Below are positions 8,543 to 15,368 of a stretch of DNA of 47,632 bases, in pieces. Made by a program: the position numbers and the translations under genes. Every line of letters begins with the position of its first letter. Position 1 is the stretch's first letter. The notes below the pieces were generated by a model, which worked only from the letters and a program-made list of their open reading frames with translations, was not told the origin of the DNA and made no database searches. Origin of the DNA: Gomphosphaeria aponina SAG 52.96 = DSM 107014 (GTDB lineage: Bacteria > Cyanobacteriota > Cyanobacteriia > Cyanobacteriales > Gomphosphaeriaceae); contig JADQBC010000008.1 of assembly GCA_016903655.1 (NCBI GenBank), positions 1 to 47,632 of the forward strand, read 5' to 3'.

Positions 8543-9409
8543 CTAAGCATTAGACAAAGAAACAGCTTGTTGATAATACTGTAATGCCTCTTCTGGTTTT
8601 TGTTGTTTAATGAAAATATCTCCCAATTTTCGGTAAATTTGAGGAAAATCTGGTTTTAACTCAATCACCTTTTGATAGCATTTCATTGCCTCTTCAAGTC
8701 GTTCTTTTTTGATGAAAATATCCCCGATACTGTTATAAATTTTCCACCCTGTTTTTGCCAGATCTGGATTAGACTGAATTGCCTCTTTGTAGCTAATTAA
8801 CGCCTCATCTAGCATACCATGATTTTCTTGAGCATTACCCAAACTTTGATAGAGTCTCCAGGGTTTTTCTTCCTCACTCACTGCAATCGCTTTTTGCCAG
8901 TAAGTAATAGCTTCATCCAGCAATTTTTCCTGCTGTAACAATTGAGCAAACTTAGCGTAAAAATTAGCGGGCCAATCCTGTTTAAGTTCGATCGCCTTTT
9001 GATAAGCAGCGATCGCCTCTTTTTGCGGTTGTAATTGAGAGAATAAGTCCCCCAAATCTTTAGATAACTTCGGTCCCAACCCTTCTGTTGCCAGCATTGC
9101 TCTTTGATAAACAGCGATCGCCTCTGTGTTCCGTTCCTGTTTTTTTAATCCTTGTGCTAACTGGACGTATGCTTTATAGTTCTTTGGTCTTAAGCTTACC
9201 ACTTGATAATAATAGTTAACCGCTTCTTCCCAGTTCTCTAATTCTTCATAAACCGCTGCTAATTTCATTAGCGGTTCATCTGAATTTGGACTTACTCTCG
9301 CCGCTTGCTGATAACTTTTTATGCTTTCTTCCAAGTTTCCTTGTTGTTTCAACTCATCACCTTTCTCGATGAACTTTTTCCCTCTCTCTAATTTTTCTGG
9401 TTCTGGCAT
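8543..9409 (-). CDS. Tetratricopeptide repeat protein
   Basis: The 288-residue protein is almost entirely TPR units of 34 residues, about seven to eight, with the recurring pattern EEAxxxYQxAIxLxPxxxxxYxxLG (for example ESIKSYQQAARVSPNSDEP, EAMKCYQKVIELKPDFPQ). There is no signal peptide or membrane segment, so it is likely a cytoplasmic scaffold binding another protein. The partner is unknown and the neighbours do not suggest one. Confidence 0.9.
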   Translation of the reverse strand: MPEPEKLERGKKFIEKGDELKQQGNLEESIKSYQQAARVSPNSDEPLMKLAAVYEELENWEEAVNYYYQVVSLRPKNYKAYVQLAQGLKKQERNTEAIAVYQRAMLATEGLGPKLSKDLGDLFSQLQPQKEAIAAYQKAIELKQDWPANFYAKFAQLLQQEKLLDEAITYWQKAIAVSEEEKPWRLYQSLGNAQENHGMLDEALISYKEAIQSNPDLAKTGWKIYNSIGDIFIKKERLEEAMKCYQKVIELKPDFPQIYRKLGDIFIKQQKPEEALQYYQQAVSLSNA

Positions 9410-9924
9410 TTTCTTTCCTCCTTACTGTTACCGTTGTTACACAATCTGATCATCAATTCCCTCATAGCTTGGGACTTGCAAATTATCCTCTTACCTTAGC
9501 ATTGTCTATCACAGTCTGATTCAAAAGTCCTTTATCCTCTAAGCTCTAAGCTCATTGGTCATTAGTTTTTATATTTTTTACTACTTACTACTTTTATGGT
9601 GTCCCATAATATTTTGTGTAAATCAACTCTCCCTACTCCTTACTCCCCACTTCCTGTATGCGTGCGTCATGCTCCAAAAAACCCAACACCAGATTTTTAG
9701 CCAACTAACCCCAGCCCCATAAATTATGGTAGAGACACAAACTTGTTGTATCCCTACCTTTTTATTTTCATATTTAGGTTAAATTAAAGCAATTTTGCTA
9801 TTTTCTTGAGATTCAATCTTAGCTCTCCCTAGATTTTTCCCACAACAATTATTCAAAGCACAACTATTATTTAATAATTGTCAAAATTCTGGCTGACTTT
9901 TTACTACTGATAACTGATAATTAA
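9410..9924. other. Intergenic region without a recognised gene
   Basis: About 515 bases of AT-rich sequence between two minus-strand genes. It contains degenerate phrases common to this genome's spacers (CTCCCTACTCCTTACTCCCC). No open frame with a plausible start and no clear RNA fold was seen. The promoter for the TPR gene should lie at its left end and the end of the psb29 transcript at its right end. Confidence 0.6.
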
Positions 9925-10608
9925 CTATTCAGAAGCAGTTTTTTGTTGACTTCGCTCTTCGCGCTTTTTGCGATCTGCCTCCATAACATCTTTAAGCATA
10001 GTGAGCATCTGAGCCATTTTTTCCAAATTACTGCGATAAACCTCAAGGTCTTTTTCCAGCTTTTCTTCTGGGAGATGCAAAACTGCTGATAAGCTGTTCA
10101 GCGCCTCATGCCGACGATTTACATCTGTCACCAACTCTTCAGAGGCATTTTGCAAAAGAGTATATAAACCAATAGCAAACAGACGGCTATACTTAAATTT
10201 AGCATTATCCTTAATTCCCTGAATACAAGCCAACAAACCCTCACCATCAGCAATAGGAGTAGGGTCAATGATCCAAGAAACCAATTGCTCACCCATTTTT
10301 TGGGCTACAGTCAAAGCATTATTTGCACAAGCGCGATAATGCCCAGGAGAGTCCCCCACTGACTGACAAAGAGCAGTAAAAATCGACTCTTTATCCTCCT
10401 CTGGTTTATACCCCTGCATAAAACTCTCAAAAGAGCTAACCACCCCCAAATAGTAGATCGGGTCAGGACGAAAATCAACATTAACAGAGAGCAGGTGCAT
10501 CTCCACAAGTAACTCTTCCACCACCCGCCGATAAACAGAATTTATGGGGCGCTTGTGATGAGAATAGAAATCACGTTTAGTATCTGAGACAGTACGAAGC
10601 TTTTCCAC
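9925..10608 (-). CDS. psb29: Thylakoid biogenesis protein Psb29/THF1
   Basis: The 227-residue protein starts MEKLRTVSDTKRDFYSHHKR and continues PINSVYRRVVEELLVEMHLL, the signature N-terminus of Psb29 (Thylakoid Formation 1). The family is conserved from cyanobacteria to chloroplasts and needed for photosystem II assembly and repair, through interaction with FtsH proteases. The C-terminal 40 residues are charged and coiled-coil-like (EKDLEVYRSNLEKMAQML...KKREERSQ). No membrane segment is seen, in line with a peripheral thylakoid protein. The start at 10608 matches family usage. Confidence 0.95.
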   Translation of the reverse strand: MEKLRTVSDTKRDFYSHHKRPINSVYRRVVEELLVEMHLLSVNVDFRPDPIYYLGVVSSFESFMQGYKPEEDKESIFTALCQSVGDSPGHYRACANNALTVAQKMGEQLVSWIIDPTPIADGEGLLACIQGIKDNAKFKYSRLFAIGLYTLLQNASEELVTDVNRRHEALNSLSAVLHLPEEKLEKDLEVYRSNLEKMAQMLTMLKDVMEADRKKREERSQQKTASE

Positions 10609-10787
10609 GAAGCAGATTTATATCATATTGGGTACTCTGCTCCCATTGTCTCTCTTAATGACTCCTTTGCCAAGTCCTCAAGGCAAGAATAGGCAAAAAT
10701 TCTTATTATTCTTTGTCATACATGATTTCACTCTTGGGGAATGTCATTAGAGTTGCTAAGTGGTCGCACTTTCATTAATTACCGCAG

Positions 10788-10849
10788 GTTCGGGCGGGTT
10801 TTGATTTTTTGCTCAATTGCTCACAAAGATCTTCGGTGAACCCGCCCCG
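10788..10849. repeat. GGGGCGGGTTT inverted-repeat element, copy 2
   Basis: In reverse complement the element reads CGGGGCGGGTTCACC...ATCAAAACCCGCCCGAA, matching the family ends at 199-264. It lies in the divergent spacer between psb29 and the GTPase cluster. Confidence 0.65.
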
Positions 10850-10923
10850 TCAGAAATTGTGTAAATAATTTGGCTGAACTACTTAAGTTCTTAAACCCTT
10901 AGGGTAAAAAGCTTTTAGTCCAC

Positions 10924-10979
10924 TTGCCAAATCTTTAAAAAACTTTATATCAAAAACCGCATAAAAATCGATTTGGCAA
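10924..10979. promoter_or_regulatory. 10-base inverted repeat upstream of the GTPase cluster
   Basis: TTGCCAAATC at 10924-10933 and GATTTGGCAA at 10970-10979 are perfect inverted arms 36 bases apart, about 120 bases upstream of the first cluster gene. This could be paired operator half-sites or an mRNA stem. No known regulator is implied. The rest of the spacer 10609-11097 holds only the hairpin repeat at 10788 and AT-rich leader. Confidence 0.4.
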
Positions 10980-11097
10980 CGAGTAATTAGAAAAGCCAGG
11001 ACAATTAATTATGTTGTAAAAATTAAAATGCTTTGAGGGTTGTGTTTTTAAAGATAAATTTAGTAAATTAATAAATAAGGAAGTAGTAGGAAAACCA

Positions 11098-12198
11098 ATG
11101 AGTGGAGTCAAGACATATGCAGTAACAGCAGGGGCTGCACCAGCCGCTGTTGCTGGTGCAGCAGCAGGAATAGCAGTTGTGGTACTCGCAGGAGCGGCGC
11201 TAAAGGCTTATCAAGAACGAATTGAGCGAGAAAAAGAAGCAGCTCGACAGCAGGAAATAGAAATTAAAGGCAAAATTGCTGAAATTAGGCGGAGTGGTTC
11301 TACTTCAGGTCAGCCAAGGGTGACAGTAAATTTGCCAAAAAATACTTCTAAGTCAGCACCTGCAGCAGATGCAGCCAGGAAAGTTAATGGCTTGAAGTCC
11401 CAGCTCCCTAAAATCCGCAAGGAATACCAAACTCTGGTGGAACAACAATTATTAGATGAGGAAACTGTAGGCCAAGCTTTGGAGCAAACAACACAAGCTC
11501 TTAATGAGAATAATTTAGCGGCGGCTGAGGCTCATTTACAAGCTCTCGATGATGCACGTATCCAGGTTATTCAACAGTCACGTCAAGAGTGGAATGCTCA
11601 AGTTGACTATTTGCACGAGCGAATATCTCAACTGGACGTAGTCCTTCCATCTACTCTCAGAGAAAACCTGATCGCTAGGAGCGAACAGCTAAGAACTGGG
11701 CAGTTTTCTGAGGGCGAATTGGAAACTCTTCACGCAGAAATAACTGAATTGACTGCACAAGCAGGTCGCATTGAAGAAGCAGCTCATAATTTGGTTAATT
11801 CCTGGCAAACAGTTGGTTATGCTGCTGGTATTTTGGGCAGAGATGATGGGGATATGGTTATTGAGGTACAAACTCACGAAGGGGTGAATACACAGATGCG
11901 CATTCAGTTTAATGGGGAAGAAATTAATCTTTTTGGGCCGCCAGAAGAATCCCATTCCTGTGCCTCGCGTACTATAGAAGCAATGCGCTTGTTCCAACAA
12001 CAAGGTTATCAACTGGAGTGGACTCATTTAGATCATCAACCAGTTCCTGAAGAATGGCGGTATTTGTATGCTAACGTACTTTACAAAACTTCAGCCCAAC
12101 CCCAGGAGGTTGTAACAATTGAGACGGAAGCTGAATCAGTTTCTGAAAACACTACAAGCAAAAAGTCTCCCCGTCGTCAACAAGCTCAGGGATATTAA
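11098..12198 (+). CDS. Membrane-anchored coiled-coil protein, first cluster gene
   Basis: I do not recognise the family of this 366-residue protein. An Ala/Val-rich hydrophobic segment at about residues 12-35 (AAPAAVAGAAAGIAVVVLAG) looks like one N-terminal membrane helix. A charged stretch (ERIEREKEAARQQEIEIKGK) and long heptad-like helices follow to about residue 240. A compact C-terminal domain of about 100 residues (GILGRDDGDMVIEVQT, INLFGPPEESHSCASRTIEA) precedes a basic tail. Its stop is 3 bases from the radical-SAM gene start, so the two are almost certainly cotranscribed. It may be the membrane scaffold of the system. The C-terminal domain might be a substrate for the activase, which is only an inference from adjacency. 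Confidence 0.8.
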   Translation: MSGVKTYAVTAGAAPAAVAGAAAGIAVVVLAGAALKAYQERIEREKEAARQQEIEIKGKIAEIRRSGSTSGQPRVTVNLPKNTSKSAPAADAARKVNGLKSQLPKIRKEYQTLVEQQLLDEETVGQALEQTTQALNENNLAAAEAHLQALDDARIQVIQQSRQEWNAQVDYLHERISQLDVVLPSTLRENLIARSEQLRTGQFSEGELETLHAEITELTAQAGRIEEAAHNLVNSWQTVGYAAGILGRDDGDMVIEVQTHEGVNTQMRIQFNGEEINLFGPPEESHSCASRTIEAMRLFQQQGYQLEWTHLDHQPVPEEWRYLYANVLYKTSAQPQEVVTIETEAESVSENTTSKKSPRRQQAQGY

Positions 12199-12201
12199 AT
12201 A

Positions 12202-12777
12202 ATGACTCAGCCTCTATTACTCAATGTAGCTCATTGCTTGCCTCGTTCTCGCGCTAATGGCCCTGGAACCCGTATGGTACTATGGCTACAGGGCTGTCCC
12301 TTCCGTTGTCCTGGTTGCCAAAATCCTGATTATTTGCCATTTCGTTTAAATCAAGTAGTGACAGTGGAACGGGTATGGGAAGTGTTGCGGCAATTACCAG
12401 AACTTGCAGGAATTTCTTTCTCTGGGGGTGAACCTTTTGCTCAGGCGATCGCCCTGACAGAATTAGCCCGTCGGGTTCAAGCTACTGGTAAAACTGTTTT
12501 ATCTTGGTCTGGATATCGTCTTGAGGAATTACAGTCAGGCAAAATTCCTGGGGCTGTGGATTTGCTGCAATACACAGACTTACTTATTGATGGGTTATTT
12601 GTGGAAAAATTGGCTGGGAATTTTGTCCTGCGCGGTTCAGAAAATCAGCAATTACATTTTCTTTCGGGAAAAATTACTCAAGCAGATTTAACTCATATAC
12701 CCCGTCAAGAATGGGTGATGACAGAAGAGAAAATTACTTATACAGGGTTTCCTTTAGCAGGAGGTTTAATTAAATGA
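12202..12777 (+). CDS. Radical-SAM activase-like protein (NrdG/PflA type)
   Basis: A 191-residue minimal radical-SAM protein. The cluster motif CX3CX2C is at C32, C36, C39 (GCPFRCPGCQNPDY), and the SAM-binding GGEP is in ISFSGGEPFAQ. The length and the TRMVLWLQGCPFRCPGC context fit single-cluster activases such as NrdG, which make a glycyl radical in a partner enzyme. No NrdD or pyruvate-formate-lyase-like gene, and no RVxGY-type glycyl loop, was seen in the cluster. The gene overlaps the first GTPase gene by four bases (ATGA). Either the partner is elsewhere or this activase has been recruited to modify a cluster protein. Confidence 0.85.
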   Translation: MTQPLLLNVAHCLPRSRANGPGTRMVLWLQGCPFRCPGCQNPDYLPFRLNQVVTVERVWEVLRQLPELAGISFSGGEPFAQAIALTELARRVQATGKTVLSWSGYRLEELQSGKIPGAVDLLQYTDLLIDGLFVEKLAGNFVLRGSENQQLHFLSGKITQADLTHIPRQEWVMTEEKITYTGFPLAGGLIK

Positions 12778-13562
12778 GTGTGGTAGTGATCGGCGATCGC
12801 TCTGTGGGTAAAAGTAGCACTGTTTTGGAGTTGGCTAATCCCTACAACAAAAACTGTGTAGAAATCGTAGAACCAGACTATGAAACTCTCAGGGAAAATT
12901 ATATTAACCCTGACACTAATCAAATGGTACCAACTAGAACGGAAGAACAACAACCCCTGGTTTTAAATGTGCAACTCCCAGGAGGGGAAAAACAAGTTAA
13001 TTCTGTTTGGATAGATACTCCAGGAGAAATGTGGGATAGTCCACAATGGCGGCAAGAAAACCCTGCAGCTTGGCAAGATTTTAAAACAAGATTAAACGAA
13101 TGTGTAGGAATTATTTTACTTTTACCTCCTCATCGAGATCTGGTATCTCCCAATTTGTTGAATGTTGCTAATGATCACCATACTTTAAACCGCGACGACT
13201 TATTAAATTTTCAGGCTTGGGAAAATCGCCTAGGTAAATGGCTCGACTTTTTTCTTCAGGATTGTTCTCAGGTGGAACACATTGCCATTTGTCTGCACAA
13301 AGCTGATTTATTTTGCAATGTTGACAAGGTTAGTAGAGAATTTCAATATAATTATGCAGGAGGAACTCAGTGGTGGAAATTCAATGAAACTGCTCGCAAA
13401 AAATATTTTTATCAAGTAGAAAAAAATATTAAAAATTATCATCAAAGAGGAGGAAAACCAATTCAGTTTTTTATTACCAGCATTAAAAATAGGGGTTTAT
13501 TGGAACTGCCTTGGCTGTATTTAAGTCCCTATATTCTTTATCAAGATCATAACTCCTACTAA
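12774..13562 (+). CDS. P-loop GTPase 1 of the cluster
   Basis: The 262-residue protein has P-loop GDRSVGKSS at residues 7-15, a PTR motif at 53-55 (candidate G2 Thr), DTPG at 81-84 (G3) and HKAD at 175-178 in place of NKxD (G4). It belongs with TRAFAC-type GTPases and most resembles the double-GTPase families found in bacterial GTPase systems; that family call is from memory of the motif layout. It is cytoplasmic, with no membrane segment. It overlaps the activase gene and is 2 bases from the next GTPase gene. It is the most diverged of the three paralogues but keeps the same PTR-strand-G3 spacing. Confidence 0.85.
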   Translation: MSVVVIGDRSVGKSSTVLELANPYNKNCVEIVEPDYETLRENYINPDTNQMVPTRTEEQQPLVLNVQLPGGEKQVNSVWIDTPGEMWDSPQWRQENPAAWQDFKTRLNECVGIILLLPPHRDLVSPNLLNVANDHHTLNRDDLLNFQAWENRLGKWLDFFLQDCSQVEHIAICLHKADLFCNVDKVSREFQYNYAGGTQWWKFNETARKKYFYQVEKNIKNYHQRGGKPIQFFITSIKNRGLLELPWLYLSPYILYQDHNSY

Positions 13563-13564
13563 AA

Positions 13565-14410
13565 ATGTCAGAAATTAGGGTAATTGGACCGAGAGGTTCT
13601 GGAAAAACAACTTATTTAGCTACCATCGCCTATCTGGGCGAACTAGCAAGAACAGGTGAACAAGAACACTTTAAAGGTTTAAAAGTAACGGCGATCGGTC
13701 CTGACTCAGAAAAATTAGTGGGATTGGCTAAAGATGTGATTAAACAAGGTCAAAAAGTGCCGCCAACTAGAACAAAAGGAAACATAGAATATCATCCAGA
13801 CTATCAGTTAGAAATTAACATTCCTGGGGGAGGAGGGAAAAGGATTGAGTTAGTCGCCAAAGACTATCCAGGGGAAGTGTTCGAGCTTCTTGGTTTGCGT
13901 CACAAATTGTCAGAAATAGAGTCTTATCTTGAGGATTTATTTACAACTAATCACTGGTTAATTATGCTCACTGATTGGCAAACAGACCAAGATACAAGGG
14001 TTTATCAACCAGCTTTTGACAGTTTATTAGACAGACTGGAAGCGGAAACTAAAAACAAGTCAGAGTTAGCTAATATACGAATAGCTGTAGTTATGGCGAA
14101 ATGCGAAAGGGGAGAACTTTGGCCAGGTCGTCTTGAACCAGAGCAAGATTTATTTAAAATTCGCTTGCCTTTAAGCCATGATATTTTGAGAAAAAAATTC
14201 CCCTCTTCTAAGCAATTAAAATTTTTTGCTTGCTCTTCTTTTGGGGTAATGGGGGATAAAGATCCTCGTCCTAATCGCTATTTACCCAATGATGGTAGTT
14301 CGGCAGAAAACGCATATTTGCGAAAAGGTGATTGTTGGCAACCCTATGGTTTGCTTTCACCCCTTTACTGGTTAGATACAGGGAAAATCTTAAAAGATGT
14401 ACGTCTTTAA
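13565..14410 (+). CDS. P-loop GTPase 2 of the cluster
   Basis: The 281-residue protein has P-loop GPRGSGKTT at residues 8-16, PPTR at 66-69, DYPG at 100-103 as G3, and AKCE at 178-181 at the G4 position, with Glu in place of the usual Asp. The late motif FACSSFGVMG may be G5. It ends with a Trp-rich tail (CWQPYGLLSPLYWLDTG) that is closely shared with GTPase 3, so this C-terminal segment is likely a contact surface. It is clearly paralogous to the next gene (IRVIGPRGSGKTTYLATIAY against IRIIGGRGSGKTTFMAALAY). Whether it prefers GTP cannot be judged from the altered G4. Confidence 0.87.
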   Translation: MSEIRVIGPRGSGKTTYLATIAYLGELARTGEQEHFKGLKVTAIGPDSEKLVGLAKDVIKQGQKVPPTRTKGNIEYHPDYQLEINIPGGGGKRIELVAKDYPGEVFELLGLRHKLSEIESYLEDLFTTNHWLIMLTDWQTDQDTRVYQPAFDSLLDRLEAETKNKSELANIRIAVVMAKCERGELWPGRLEPEQDLFKIRLPLSHDILRKKFPSSKQLKFFACSSFGVMGDKDPRPNRYLPNDGSSAENAYLRKGDCWQPYGLLSPLYWLDTGKILKDVRL

Positions 14411-14428
14411 TAGTTATCAATTGACGGT

Positions 14429-14451
14429 GGTTGAGCGTAGTCAAAACAACC
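14429..14451. repeat. Short dispersed repeat with GAGCGTAGTC core
   Basis: GGTTGAGCGTAGTCAAAACAACC has inverted ends GGTTG/CAACC and lies in the 63-base gap between GTPase genes 2 and 3. The core GAGCGTAGTC recurs at 25414-25470. It is a degenerate copy of a common cyanobacterial interspersed repeat. Confidence 0.5.
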
Positions 14452-14473
14452 TCAAGCAAACCAAGGAATAAAC

Positions 14474-15340
14474 ATGGCAGAAACAGTAGATTTACGGGGG
14501 AGTGGTGATATTAGGATTATTGGGGGACGGGGTTCAGGAAAAACTACTTTTATGGCAGCCTTAGCTTACTGGCCAAATAGTAAACCGAACAGTCCTATTG
14601 AATCCGTTCAACCCTTTGATTCCGAGACACAAATACTATGCGAGATGGCTAGGAATTTGCTAGAAAACGGACAGCCATTACCACCTACTAGACAACCGCG
14701 ATTGTACAGTTTAATTATTACCCTAAAACCTGGGTGGTCAAACCCCATAATCAAGATCACTGGCAAAAATCTAAGATTAGAGGTATCTTGTCAAGATTAT
14801 GCAGGAGAATTGCTCACCCTATTGCGCAACAGACTGGATGAGCAAATTGTCATGACCTATTTAGATGATTGTGCAGCAGCTACAGGCATTCTTTTACTTG
14901 TTGATGGTTCTTCCCATAAACTTGATCAGGAATATTCCCAAGCCTTAGAAAACATGAAAAGGGAGTTAGATTATCGCTTTAGTAGTAACAATAGAAATAA
15001 AAGAGAATATCGCCTGGCTTGGGTATTTTCTAAAGCAGAACAAGGGGGAGTATGGAGTCATAGAAACAACATCGAAAATTTTGCAGGACTCAAGTTTCCC
15101 AAAACCAAAAAAGTTCTCAGTCAATGGAGGAAAGATTGGAATTGCCAAACCGCTTCTTTTTTCTGTTCCGCTTTTGGCTTTATGGGAAATAATCGACCTA
15201 ATGTTAAGGTAATTAATCGAGGACAAGAAGGGGTGAGTGCTGTGATTGAGCAAGCTAGATACTGGCAACCAGTAGGGTTAATTGAACCTATTTATTGGTT
15301 ACATACTGGCAGAGGGGATGCAAGACTTAGGGCAATTTAG
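14474..15340 (+). CDS. P-loop GTPase 3 of the cluster
   Basis: The 288-residue protein has P-loop GGRGSGKTT at residues 17-25 after a short N-terminal extension, PPTR at 70-73, DYAG at 108-111 as G3, and SKAE at 186-189 at G4, again with Glu. FFCSAFGFMG corresponds to FACSSFGVMG of GTPase 2, and the tail RYWQPVGLIEPIYWLHTG matches too. Two neighbouring copies plus the more distant GTPase 1 suggest a hetero-oligomer of nucleotide switches. It is separated by 28 bases from the next gene and preceded by a 63-base gap carrying a small repeat. Confidence 0.87.
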   Translation: MAETVDLRGSGDIRIIGGRGSGKTTFMAALAYWPNSKPNSPIESVQPFDSETQILCEMARNLLENGQPLPPTRQPRLYSLIITLKPGWSNPIIKITGKNLRLEVSCQDYAGELLTLLRNRLDEQIVMTYLDDCAAATGILLLVDGSSHKLDQEYSQALENMKRELDYRFSSNNRNKREYRLAWVFSKAEQGGVWSHRNNIENFAGLKFPKTKKVLSQWRKDWNCQTASFFCSAFGFMGNNRPNVKVINRGQEGVSAVIEQARYWQPVGLIEPIYWLHTGRGDARLRAI

Positions 15341-15368
15341 TAGTTAGTAGATATAGGAGCAAAAAACC

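Noticed and set aside
12202..12777. Calling this gene nrdG
   Set aside because: No nrdD accompanies it and it is embedded in the GTPase cluster, so the symbol would imply a function not supported here.
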